Shown: piece after piece, positions 18,827 to 26,868 of the stretch
Position numbering within the stretch: position 1 is the stretch's first letter
Layout of the letters: each line of letters begins with the position of its first letter
Source: Paulinella micropora
Taxonomy: Eukaryota > Cercozoa > Imbricatea > Euglyphida
Direction: 5' to 3'
Assembly (NCBI GenBank): GCA_009731375.1
Contig: BJOX01000299.1
Coordinates: 469,539-505,135, forward strand
DNA length: 35,597 bases
Position numbers and translations under genes: made by a program
The notes under the pieces: model-generated
Database searches by the model: none
What the model was told of the DNA's origin: nothing
The model's input: only the letters and a program-made list of their open reading frames with translations

Positions 18827-19638
18827 ATGGAGAAAATAAACAATGTCAAGGTGAAACCTGTGAAGCAGGATGGAAACGGAGACAAAAAAGCAAAGAGTTA
18901 TAAATTATTTAACGAACCTTACGCTAATATATTTCTACTTGCCAGAAAAAAGAGCGGTAAGACGACAGCACTCTTTGAAATACTGAAACGGACAACAGAC
19001 AGAAAAACCCGTATTGTCATTATTGCTTCAACGATACACAAGGACTACATTTATAAAGCAATGGTTAAGCACTTTAAGAACAGAGGCAACCCAATGGCTA
19101 TATATACCTTTCTTAAATCGGATGGTGTAAATGTTATAGACTATGAACTTGACAAACTGAACAGAGATAACGAAGAGCAGGAAGGCGAAATCAAAGATAA
19201 AGAACCGATGGAGAAACCACAATTTCTTTATTTTGGCAAAGAAGAAAAAAAGAAAACTACCGAAGCAAAAGAAAGGCCGAGCAAGTATATTTCTCCTGAG
19301 GTTGTTTTTGTTTTGGATGATTTAGGGAGCGGATTAAGAGACAAGTCCGTAAGCGATTTGTTAAAAAAGAATAGGCACTATAAATCAAAGGTGATTATGT
19401 CAAGCCAGTATTTGAACGACCTACGGCCAGAAGCCATTAAGCAATTAGATTATTTGTTAATCTTTCCAAGTCAGTCTCAGGACAAAATGGAACTCGTGTA
19501 TAAACATTTAGAATTATCTTTTGATTTGATTACTTTCTTCAAAAGTATCACGAAGCAACAAAGGAACGATTTAATTTTCTTTATGTTTCAAGTGTTGATG
19601 ATGAATTACGCAAAAACTTTTCTTATCGTCTTAAGTAA
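18827..19638 (+). CDS. ATP: Genome-packaging ATPase (FtsK/HerA, A32-like), C-terminus frameshifted
   Basis: This ATPase should pump the genome into capsids. From ATG 18827 the P-loop is LLARKKSGKTTAL with Lys45, and Walker B is VVFVLDDLGSG with Asp164-Asp165. The IMSSQYLNDLRPEAIKQLDYLLIF segment (21 residues apart in function: sensor-like Ser/Gln then arginine-containing helix) follows as in Polinton and adenovirus-type packaging ATPases. At 19580-19582 a T run seems one base short: the current frame continues to 19648 with an unlikely tail. The -1 frame reads DDELRKNFSYRLK-like and stops at 19636-19638, the expected end. The next hairpin begins two bases later. Confidence 0.9.
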
Positions 19639-19639
19639 T

Positions 19640-19716
19640 GATATTTGACAATTTCACTCTCATTCGCTTTGCTCATACTCGTAATCTCAAACTTGTTTGA
19701 GATAGTGTCAAACATC
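19640..19716. terminator. Stop-side hairpin after the ATPase
   Basis: Outer arms GATATTTGACA and TGTCAAACATC enclose a loop with an inner palindrome ATCTCAAACTTGTTTGAGAT. The element starts two bases after the inferred ATPase stop. The same inner palindrome recurs near 23051 and 27248. Confidence 0.8.
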
Positions 19717-19736
19717 GGAACCATTAAAGCAAAAAC

Positions 19737-19796
19737 GATATTTAAAAAACAAACGAGAATGAGCGTAGCGAATGAGAGTGTGGATTTTTTTATATC
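19737..19796. promoter_or_regulatory. Leader-side hairpin before the basic protein gene
   Basis: Arms GATATTTAAAAAA and TTTTTTTATATC enclose an ACGAGAATGAGCGTAGCGAA-type loop. That loop is itself the inverse of the CACTCTCATTCGCTTTGCTC sequence in the preceding hairpin, so the two hairpins can also pair with each other. The ATG is 30 bases downstream. Confidence 0.65.
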
Positions 19797-19826
19797 TTAT
19801 AAATAATTATTTTTTTACTTATTATA

Positions 19827-20147
19827 ATGGTAGTGAAAACAACTCGTGTTGAAGTCATTCCAACAATCGGCAAACGAACAATTAACTCATCCACAATGGC
19901 TGGAGGCAAAAAGAAGACTGGTCGTAAGAAGGGTAAGGGGCAGGCTGGCGGAAAAATTAACTGGCAAAAAGTGGGAAAAACAGCCTTGGCTGTGAATAAG
20001 TTCCTTCGCGATAACAAAGTAATCTCTAGGACTGCTGGAGCCTTAAGCAGTATTGGAGTGCCTTATGCTGGGTCTGTCCAAGCCACCGCTTCAAAACTTG
20101 GTTATGGTAAGCGAAAGCAGAGAGGATGTGGTGCTCTTAAGTTTTAA
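19827..20147 (+). CDS. Small basic protein, candidate core (pX/mu-like) or protease substrate
   Basis: This 106-residue, Lys/Arg/Gly-rich protein has a basic middle (GGKKKTGRKKGKGQAGGK) and a C-terminal half with AGALSSIGVPYAGSVQATAS, ending in a basic KRKQRG tail. The MAGG-K site at about residues 24-28 fits the adenovirus protease consensus (M/I/L-x-G-G, cut after), and an adenain-like protease is the next gene. By size, charge and position it could condense DNA like adenovirus pX/mu or be a capsid-lining protein. That is inference; no sequence family is proved. Confidence 0.75.
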   Translation: MVVKTTRVEVIPTIGKRTINSSTMAGGKKKTGRKKGKGQAGGKINWQKVGKTALAVNKFLRDNKVISRTAGALSSIGVPYAGSVQATASKLGYGKRKQRGCGALKF

Positions 20148-20149
20148 AT

Positions 20150-20207
20150 GATATTTATGAGCATCGCTTTCATTCGCTACGCTCATTTTTGCTTGCTCAT
20201 AAACATC
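20150..20207. terminator. Stop-side hairpin after the basic protein gene
   Basis: Arms GATATTTATGAGCA (20150-20163) and TGCTCATAAACATC (20194-20207) around a TCGCTTTCATTCGCTACGCT-type loop. It begins two bases after the TAA. A nearly identical element ends the gene at 24986 (26252-26301), and a related one ends the protease (22065). Confidence 0.85.
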
Positions 20208-20220
20208 GTAAAACATATTA

Positions 20221-20240
20221 ATTTTTTTACAAAATAAAAA
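20221..20240 (+). promoter_or_regulatory. A/T-rich spacer, candidate promoter of the protease gene
   Basis: ATTTTTTTACAAAATAAAAA lies between the two hairpins. A very similar word, ATTATTTTTTTTCACAAAAT, occupies the same position before the major capsid gene (about 23103-23122). The shared position and sequence make it a promoter candidate. Confidence 0.45.
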
Positions 20241-20242
20241 AA

Positions 20243-20296
20243 GATAGTTTAGAATAAGAGGGAGCGCGGTAGCACGAATCGCAATTCTAAACTATC
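20243..20296. promoter_or_regulatory. Leader-side hairpin before the protease gene
   Basis: Arms GATAGTTTAGAAT (20243-20255) and ATTCTAAACTATC (20284-20296) pair perfectly. The compensated change relative to the GATGTTTTAGAAT arms elsewhere (G-T altered in one arm, matched in the other) supports selection for pairing. It ends six bases before the ATG at 20303. Confidence 0.85.
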
Positions 20297-20302
20297 TATA
20301 GA

Positions 20303-22113
20303 ATGGTTGCTAAGACTAAGGTGAAAAAGGCGAAAGTCCGTCCACCTCGGGTTTATAGAAATAAAAGCGGGAAGAGGTATATTATCCAGAAGGGTAAAAA
20401 ATATTATCTTAATTTCGGTAAAAAGACAAATGATATGAGCACACTTCAAATTGTTAAACTTTTTATGAAATACTTGAGCATACCAAAAGCAAAGAAAAAA
20501 ACAAAGAAGGAGGATTTAAGGAAAGTCCAGAGCCTGTCAGAGATTGAGCAAAATACTAGAACCGCCATTAATGACCACTTAGACAAACTCAGAAAGGAGA
20601 AATACGATAAGATTGATGAGATAGACCAAAAAGAAAAAAAAGCACAGGGGGATGCTGAAGAAGAAAAGAAGAGGCTAGAAAGAAAAATCCAAGCCGATGC
20701 TAAGGAACTAAAAGAAACAATGGATAGGGAACATAAAAAACAACTTGCGGAGATTAAGGAAAGACAGGAAGAAAAATCTAGGGAACAGAAAAAGGAACAA
20801 CGACTTATTCAGGAACTACAGGCAGAACAACGACATAGACAGGGATTATTGACTGCTCCAGTTGCACAGCCTATTATAGCGAACCAGAATACCCCTTCAA
20901 CTAAAAATAAACCAAAGAAAACCGCAACTACATCTTCCCCAAAAATAACTGATATAACTGACAAAGTAAATAAACAAGAAAAAGATTTGGAAGAAGAAAA
21001 GAGACGAAGAATTATTGATGAAATGTTCTCCGAGAAAACGAGAAAAAAAACGTGTCAAAAAATGAAAAATAATACAATAATAAATCACCTTAAAAAAGCA
21101 GGCATTAATATCCCTATAATAAAAAACAAAGGTTCAAACGACTACGCCACTAGTTTAAAGAGATGGTTATACACACACAAAATCACTGAAAACATATCAT
21201 CGGCAGAAGATGGATGGGATAAACTTGAACAATTTACAACAAAAATGATTGCTAAAAATGANNNNNNNNNNAATAAACTAGAACAATTTACAATAAAAAT
21301 GATTGCTAAAAATGAAAGCAAAAAGAATGAAGAAAAAAAAACTCCTTTGAATAGCACTCTATCGCCAATAGACCCACCCCGTTTTGAAAATTCTCCAGAT
21401 GCTAAACAACTTATATTTGAAATGACAAATCCGCAACCAGCGGAGACACAACCGACAGATGTAGCACCACCCCCGAGCACAAGTTCTGCGGACATCGCGG
21501 AGACACCAGAGCAACCACCAAATCTCCAACCAGTTGGAGATAACGAGCAACAGCAAGAGCAACCACAGCAAGAGGGTGAGGGGCGGGGATTAATGACTAA
21601 TGAAATAGATGATATAATGAAAAAATATGGATGGTATCTCGGAGCGATAGCAAGTGATGAAATCTACAAACTAAATCCAGAAAAAAGAAAGCGATACGGA
21701 TTTATTATGAATTTAGATAATCACAAACAAGTGGGGTCTCATTGGATTGCTATATGGGTAAGTCTGGATAAAGACAGAAGTGTTGAAGTGTATGACCCAT
21801 TAGCGCTTTACCAACCAACGGAAGACTTTCAACAACAAATGAAACAACTAATTGATAAAAGCCACCCCGATAGTTATTTATTAATGAAGGTCAATCAAGT
21901 TAAGAACCAATCAAACACCTAGGATACCTGCGGATTTCATTCTATGAGATTTTTGATGGAGCGAGCGAAAGGCAACCGCTTTAAGTTTGCTAGTGGATAC
22001 ACAGACTTAAAAGAAGAAGAAGCGGAGAAATTAAAAGCACAGAATGGTTATGGTTTTGACACCCTTTTAAGAGCATCGCTTTCATTCGCTACGCTCATTT
22101 TCGCTTGCTCATA
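20303..22113 (+). CDS. PRO: Adenain/Ulp1-like cysteine protease with a long N-terminal extension; in-frame TAG before the catalytic Cys
   Basis: The C-terminal domain is the maturation protease of adenovirus and Polinton type: GSHWIAIW gives the catalytic His (codon 21740), EVYDPLA the Asp (21794), and DTCGFHSMRFL the Cys (codon 21929). A TAG at 21920-21922 stops the frame three codons before the Cys, although the same frame then stays open to a TAA ending at 22113, inside the following hairpin. The N-terminal ~300 residues are unusual for the protease: a basic head with a YRNKSGKRYIIQKGKKYYL motif, then a long Lys/Glu coiled coil and a Pro/Gln-rich linker. A 10-N gap (21262-21271) sits between duplicated flanks, so the true length is somewhat shorter. 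Confidence 0.85.
21262..21271. other. Assembly gap with short duplicated flanks
   Basis: About 40 bases before the gap (ACTTGAACAATTTACAACAA region) are repeated after it with a few substitutions. An unmerged overlap of two haplotypes or copies is the simplest explanation. Confidence 0.8.
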
Positions 22114-22116
22114 AAA
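22065..22116. terminator. Stop-side hairpin overlapping the protease 3' end
   Basis: Arms TTTTAAGAGCA and TGCTCATAAAA around the TCGCTTTCATTCGCTACGCT loop seen at 20150 and 26252. The outer GATRTTT part is missing here. The open frame of the protease currently runs through it. Confidence 0.7.
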
Positions 22117-22145
22117 GAATAATATTTTTATAAAAAAGAAAAAGC

Positions 22146-22204
22146 GATATTTGTAAAACACACGAGAGTTGCGGTAGCAACGAGAGTGTGGATTTACGAA
22201 TATT
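22146..22204. promoter_or_regulatory. Leader-side hairpin before the penton gene
   Basis: Arms GATATTTGTAAA and TTTACGAATATT enclose CACAC/GTGTG and an inner stem GTTGC/GCAAC. The right arm ends at the base before the ATG at 22205, so the hairpin would be directly at the translation start. Confidence 0.8.
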
Positions 22205-23023
22205 ATGGACTATAAGGGAGGCCGAGCGACCGGTATCTATTACATAAATAGTAAAAATAGAATAACGGGAACAGACAGCGACTTTACACACGAAGTCAAT
22301 ATGAAGGGGCTAGACAATCCCACGCATTGTAAAATTCTTCATATTTATGTGCCGAAGTCGTATTACTCTGTGGCTTCCCCATATAATACTTTTACACTTA
22401 GCGAAGACGGATATGAGGCTTTAATTACGATACCTGAGGGCAACTACACAAGGAACAACTTAAAAAATAAACTATCTGAGGCGCTAACCGCAGACAGCCC
22501 AAATAATTATGCTTATGTTGTATCCAGTAATAATACCAACATAGACCCAGAGGACGGCAAATTAACATTTAGTGTGTCAGAGAATAAAGGAATTCAACCG
22601 CGGTTTATATTTGATGCCGATACCCGCATTCACGAGGTTATGGGTTTTGATAGAAATTCAACATATTTCTTTGCTAATGATTTAATTAAATCGCGAAATG
22701 TAATTATTCTAACTGGTGAAAAAACTTTGTATCTTCAATCAGACTTAGTGAATGAAGGAGATAATCATGTGCTACAAGAAATATACACTGCCAACGAAAT
22801 TCCATTTGGTTCTGTCATTTATGACGGCTCTGGTAGTGAATACGGGAAAACATTATCTGCGAGTTCAAACAATGTATTTAGGTTTTACTTGACAGACGAA
22901 AATGACCAAGCAATAAATCTTAATGGTTTGGGAATAGTTATGACATTATTGGTTTATCGTGAAACTAATTACTTTAGTTTATTTAATTCATTCTTCAATC
23001 TGTTGAAAGCCCGATATTCATAA
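22205..23023 (+). CDS. mCP: Minor capsid protein (penton, single jelly-roll)
   Basis: The 272-residue product matches what I know of Polinton minor capsid proteins. The N-terminus YYINSKNRITGTDSDFTHEV is followed by CKILHIYVPKSYYSV, an IPEGNYTRNNLKNKLSEAL segment, an FDADTRIHEVMGFD segment, and the C-terminal FRFYLTDENDQAINLNGLG typical of the family. It should form the pentameric vertices and work with the major capsid protein encoded next. The frame is intact. Its stop codon lies inside the following hairpin and its ATG abuts the preceding one. Confidence 0.9.
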   Translation: MDYKGGRATGIYYINSKNRITGTDSDFTHEVNMKGLDNPTHCKILHIYVPKSYYSVASPYNTFTLSEDGYEALITIPEGNYTRNNLKNKLSEALTADSPNNYAYVVSSNNTNIDPEDGKLTFSVSENKGIQPRFIFDADTRIHEVMGFDRNSTYFFANDLIKSRNVIILTGEKTLYLQSDLVNEGDNHVLQEIYTANEIPFGSVIYDGSGSEYGKTLSASSNNVFRFYLTDENDQAINLNGLGIVMTLLVYRETNYFSLFNSFFNLLKARYS

Positions 23024-23084
23024 ATCCGCACTTTCATTGTCATTCTCGATAATCTCAAACATGTTTGAGATATTTATGAACATC
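23013..23084. terminator. Stop-side hairpin overlapping the penton stop codon
   Basis: Arms GATATTCATA and TATGAACATC, with an inner palindrome ATCTCAAACATGTTTGAGAT. The penton TAA (23021-23023) falls just after the left arm, so the arm is coding. Confidence 0.75.
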
Positions 23085-23128
23085 AATTGTAAGTTAATAT
23101 CAATTATTTTTTTTCACAAAATAAAATA

Positions 23129-23181
23129 GATGTTTTAGAATAAACGATAGTGCGAAGCACGAAGTGAAATTCTAAAATATC
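23129..23181. promoter_or_regulatory. Leader-side hairpin before the major capsid gene
   Basis: Arms GATGTTTTAGAAT and ATTCTAAAATATC with an inner GTGC/GCAC stem (GTGCGAAGCAC), closely like 13087-13140. It ends 11 bases before the ATG at 23193. Confidence 0.85.
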
Positions 23182-23192
23182 AAAAGAAAAAA

Positions 23193-24674
23193 ATGCCTGT
23201 CCAATACGGAGGAGAATTAGTCCATCAGACTAAGGAACTACTCACTGGTAAGTATGAATTAAGCAAACTTACCACCCGTGAAGGCTCGCAACCTGTCGCG
23301 CTTACTACTGCTGGTGGTATGGAAAACACATTTGAAATTCCTACTCGTCCTTTGAACCTTGCGAGGAGTGTGTTGCGATTTACTTACACTCCTTCTGGTG
23401 CTGGTGCTGGCGGTCGCTACAATCGTATCTACATGGATTGTCTGTCTATGATTAAAACTATTGAATTGCGAAGCCGAAGCGGGCAGTATCTGTGTAATCT
23501 TCAACATGTGGGTAATTACACTAAGATGATTTGGAAACCCGAGATTAAATATGAAAAAATTATGGCACTTAAAAATCATGGTGCTGGTGTGGCTAGCGGT
23601 GCTATGCTTCAAAAGTGTAATGCGGGAAAAGTTGAAATTGGAACCGTAGCGGACAGAAAAGGAATTACTGATGCGGCAGATACTGCTACTCTTAAGGCTG
23701 CAGTTCAAGCATACTACAAAGTGCCTCTTGTTAATGCCCGCCGTAATGATGATACCGCTCTCGCTGATAGCACTGCTGGAACCTATAGCCTTGTTAATGT
23801 TCCTTTCGAGGAGGCTAAGTATTTTGAAGGTGGTGGTGATAATACCGCCACCCCTGTTATTAATGTTAAGTTTCCTTTGGGTATGCTGTTTGGCACTATT
23901 TTTGAACTGGATAAGACTATTGGATTTAATGAAATTTTGGATTTGCGGATTGTGTGGGCTGAAACCAACCGCTCTTCATGCTATGGCACTAATGTGAGTT
24001 CTATTGCCACTGGTGCTGCCGCTACTACCGCTGGTGCTATCGTATCTAACCTAAATCTATTCCTTGCTGTTGAGACTGACCCGAATGTTATCCTCGGTGT
24101 CCAGCAAAAGATTGCGGGTGAAGGCTTTCCATTTAAGATTGAGTATCCTATCGCTTGGAAGCAGAGCCTCTCAACACAAAGTCAAAATTATGTTATTAAG
24201 ATGAATCGCTCGCAGGGTGAAAGAATTCGTCGTATTTATACTTCAGCCTTTCATTTCACTGAGAGTGCTAATACTTCTTTTGATAATGACAACAGGGCAG
24301 ATGCTAAAATTATTAGTTATTATACAACACTTGATGGGACACGCCTTCAACAATTTGACATTGACACATCTGAGAATGAAGACTATATGATTTTGAAGGA
24401 TAAGTTGAAGGGAAGTGCTATCCTAAACAGCGACGTCTATCACTACAACTGGTTCCACGTAGATACTTGGGACAATAACCGCCCGCTGTGCGATAAGGAC
24501 ACCGACGGCTATGAGGTGAGCGGTTTGAGCCTAGACACTGAACGACGATATGAATTCGTTTCAAATACGAATGCTAATGCGAGCGGTGCAGGCGTAACTA
24601 ATCTTAACCATTACACATTCGCCATTCTTCAACGAAGTGTGCTTGTTAAGGGAATTGAAATCCTTATGAGTTGA
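23193..24674 (+). CDS. MCP: Major capsid protein (double jelly-roll)
   Basis: The 493-residue protein has the features of Polinton double jelly-roll capsid proteins. The N-terminus MPVQYGGELVHQTKELLTG is followed by an RPLNLARSVLRFTYTP strand, LGMLFGTIFELDKTIGFNEI, DLRIVWAE, and the second-barrel region YHYNWFHVDTWDNNRPLC. It ends in HYTFAILQRSVLVKGIEI. It should form the pseudo-hexameric capsid shell. The frame is intact to TGA 24674. A 10-N gap follows and then a diverged repeat of the last ~155 coding bases (24688-24844, ending in TAG), so the end of the gene is present in two versions. Confidence 0.93.
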   Translation: MPVQYGGELVHQTKELLTGKYELSKLTTREGSQPVALTTAGGMENTFEIPTRPLNLARSVLRFTYTPSGAGAGGRYNRIYMDCLSMIKTIELRSRSGQYLCNLQHVGNYTKMIWKPEIKYEKIMALKNHGAGVASGAMLQKCNAGKVEIGTVADRKGITDAADTATLKAAVQAYYKVPLVNARRNDDTALADSTAGTYSLVNVPFEEAKYFEGGGDNTATPVINVKFPLGMLFGTIFELDKTIGFNEILDLRIVWAETNRSSCYGTNVSSIATGAAATTAGAIVSNLNLFLAVETDPNVILGVQQKIAGEGFPFKIEYPIAWKQSLSTQSQNYVIKMNRSQGERIRRIYTSAFHFTESANTSFDNDNRADAKIISYYTTLDGTRLQQFDIDTSENEDYMILKDKLKGSAILNSDVYHYNWFHVDTWDNNRPLCDKDTDGYEVSGLSLDTERRYEFVSNTNANASGAGVTNLNHYTFAILQRSVLVKGIEILMS

Positions 24675-24848
24675 TATNNNNNNNNNNGAGCGGTTTGAGC
24701 CTAGACACTGAACGACGATATGAATTCGTTTCAAATACGAGTGCTAATGCGAGTGGTAATGGCATAACTAATCTCAACCATTACACATTCGCCATTCTTC
24801 AACGAAGTGTGCTTGTTAAAGGAATTGAAATCCTTATGTCTTAGATAT
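24518..24848. repeat. Duplicated major-capsid 3' end around a 10-N gap
   Basis: 24518-24677 and 24688-24848 are two versions of the same ~160 bases, separated by ten N (24678-24687). They differ at several positions, including AGT-TGA versus TCT-TAG at the end. The divergence suggests two alleles or two element copies. Only the second leads into the downstream hairpin. Confidence 0.85.
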
Positions 24849-24895
24849 TTGTAAATTCACACTTTCGCTTCGATTTCGTATGCTTTACAAATATC
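24844..24895. terminator. Stop-side hairpin after the major capsid gene
   Basis: Perfect 12-base arms GATATTTGTAAA (24844-24855) and TTTACAAATATC (24884-24895). The left arm begins with the last base of the TAG stop. Confidence 0.85.
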
Positions 24896-24934
24896 GTGAA
24901 AAGTAAAATATTATTTTTTGATATTTAAAAAAAC

Positions 24935-24984
24935 GATATTTTATAATAAGCGTGAGTGAAACGTGAGCGTCATTATAAAATATC
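24935..24984. promoter_or_regulatory. Leader-side hairpin that sets the start of the next gene
   Basis: Perfect 13-base arms GATATTTTATAAT (24935-24947) and ATTATAAAATATC (24972-24984). It ends one base before ATG 24986, which supports that start over upstream in-frame GTG codons lying in the loop. Confidence 0.85.
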
Positions 24985-24985
24985 A

Positions 24986-26252
24986 ATGTCTCACCAGAGA
25001 AATTTAATCACACAAAATCCAGATGGAGAATTTATAAACGTCAGTGTTGGATATGATGGCGATATTGAAACAAATAATTCAAAAATCGCTTTTGGCGAAG
25101 CAGTAGTAGGTCAATTAACACCAGTATTACAAGAAATCTTTCCATATACCATTAATACTAGGATATGGACAAAAACAGAAACAAAATCATCTGTGTCATT
25201 TTTGAATAATATGGCTGAATTGAAAACAACTGCTGATGCTACGGCAGATGCTAGACTGGTAAGTAAAAGGAGAATAAAATATAGAACTGGAATGGGTGTC
25301 CTAGCCCGATTTACTGCTCTATGGACAACGGATGATACAAAAGATTACTATTCATTTATTGGAATAGGAAATGACCTTAACGATGGATTTTATTTTTACA
25401 AAAATCAAGCAGGAATGAATATTGCACATTGTGCGGGAGGTGCTGTAGATTATATTGACCAAGAAGACTGGGACGACCCTTGCAATGGACATTATGCTAT
25501 GCCTTTATTAAATTGGGACAAAGGAAATGTATTTCAAATTCAATTTCAGTATCTTGGGTTTGGTGCTATTAAGTTTTATATTGAAAATCCCATAACAGGA
25601 TTATTTCAATTAGTTCATATGATTGAGTATGCGAATGCTAATAATGGTGTAAGCCTGCGAAATACAACATTACCTTTTACGGCAGTAATGAGAAATGATG
25701 CAAAGACTGGAATACAATCACTTAAAACAGCGAGTGCTAGTTTATTTATTGAGGGAACGAATACTATTAATACCAGCATAACAAACGAAGTGGAAGGAAG
25801 TAAAGTAGCAAACACCACTGAAAGTCCTATTATTAGTATAAGAAACAAAGCAACATTTGATGCTGGCGGTGCTAATTTAACAAATTATTCACATGTTNNN
25901 NNNNNNNACAAATTATTCAAATGTTTATCCAACTTTGATAAGTATTACAAATGAAGATACTAAGTCGAATGTTGTCAGAATGGTATTAAATGGAACACTA
26001 ACTGGAGCAGATTTTGCAGATGTTGATTCTAAGTATTCAATTGTAGATACTGACACAAAGGCGAGTGCCATCGCAAACGGAACAACAATTTTTAAACTAT
26101 ACGTTAATTCTCAATCAACTCAACAAATCAATCTTAGAAGTTATGATATATACCTATCGCCGAGTGATGTATTAACTTTTACGCAGAAGTCTGTCTCTGC
26201 TGGTGGAGGAGGAAATATCAATATTATCGCTAACTTCATAGAAGACCAATAG
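24986..26252 (+). CDS. Phage-like structural protein, putative virion surface component
   Basis: The start is ATG 24986, directly after a hairpin. The product is about 410 residues once the gap is bridged: a 10-N gap at 25898-25907 lies between two copies of an 18-base word, and the frame continues correctly in the second copy to a TAG at 26250-26252. The central part (RTGMGVLARFTALWTTD, then YSFIGIGNDLNDGFYFYKN, QIQFQYLGFGAIKFYIENP and QLVHMIEYANANN) resembles a beta-sandwich module I associate with large-DNA-virus and phage structural proteins, but I cannot name a family with certainty. The C-terminal region is beta-rich. Position at the end of the virion gene block suggests a capsid decoration or attachment protein. 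Confidence 0.75.
25898..25907. other. Assembly gap with 18-bp duplicated flank
   Basis: ACAAATTATTCACATGTT before the gap and ACAAATTATTCAAATGTT after it differ by one base. Collapsing them restores one continuous reading frame, so the gap hides no missing coding sequence. Confidence 0.85.
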
Positions 26253-26301
26253 ATATTTATGAGCATCGCTTTCATTTCATTTTCGCTTGCTCATAAACAT
26301 C
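26252..26301. terminator. Stop-side hairpin after the 24986 gene
   Basis: Arms GATATTTATGAGCA (26252-26265) and TGCTCATAAACATC (26288-26301), the same arms as 20150-20207. A 10-N gap (26304-26313) follows. Confidence 0.85.
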
Positions 26302-26348
26302 GANNNNNNNNNNAAAAAAAAATTAAAAAAATATTACATCGTAAAAAC

Positions 26349-26402
26349 GATGTTTTAGAAATAGACGAAAGTCGCAGACGAAAGTCTAATTTCTAAAATA
26401 TC
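26349..26402. terminator. Hairpin between convergent genes
   Basis: Arms GATGTTTTAGAAAT and ATTTCTAAAATATC around a GACGAAAGTCGCAGACGAAA-type loop. It lies three bases beyond the stop of the minus-strand gene (26405-26840), so here the GATGTTTTAGA type acts on the stop side. A small palindrome ATCGTAAAAACGAT leads into it. Confidence 0.8.
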
Positions 26403-26404
26403 AA

Positions 26405-26840
26405 TCAGAGATATTTTTTTACCGCATCTTTGTTATTAAAATAAGGTTGTTGAATTAAATATTCAAGGTATGGTTTATCAATCTTAGCAACATCTTCAAT
26501 TTTCATTTTTTTATACTTACCATATTGAAGAAAATATCTTTCTTTAATATACATCCTTCTTCTGTACATGTAGCATTCACCATCTCTTCGCCGACCTTAG
26601 CCTTTATTTCAGTAATCCCCGTTTCTTTTAAATCAGCAGTCGAAAAGGAGTGCTTTCTTCCTCCATCATTTTTTCTAAAGGAATAACTACTTTCACGTTG
26701 TCGTCCCTCGGCTTGTATTGCTCATAGAAAGATACAATGTCAGGCTTAGTCCATTTAATTGTCGGCTTTTTGACATCTCCATCAAGGTTCCATTTTTCAA
26801 TTTCATTCAAGTAGTCCTGTTTGGTGCTCAGGTCTGTCAT
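26405..26840 (-). CDS. Small gene with C-terminal GKYK domain, broken by two single-base frameshifts
   Basis: The frame from ATG 26840 (MTDLSTKQDYLNEIEKWNLD) is open only to 26628, then a second frame (about 26645-26530) and a third (to 26405) carry on sensibly. Both switches lie at T runs on the coding strand (near 26660 and 26530), and each needs one extra T. The third part, QYGKYKKMKIEDVAKIDKPY, is clearly homologous to the intact neighbour at 26869-27156. The middle part has a CTEEGC motif. A gene of about 145 residues with two homopolymer deletions is the simplest reading. The GKYK domain resembles the DUF3820-type domain found beside nucleases; function is otherwise unknown. Confidence 0.7.
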
Positions 26841-26849
26841 TGGTATATA
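26838..26849 (-). promoter_or_regulatory. TATATACCAATG start motif
   Basis: On the minus strand this is exactly TATATACCAATG, including the start codon, identical to the fibre start at 13724-13735. Confidence 0.55.
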
Positions 26850-26868
26850 TACTACAAAATAATTTTTA

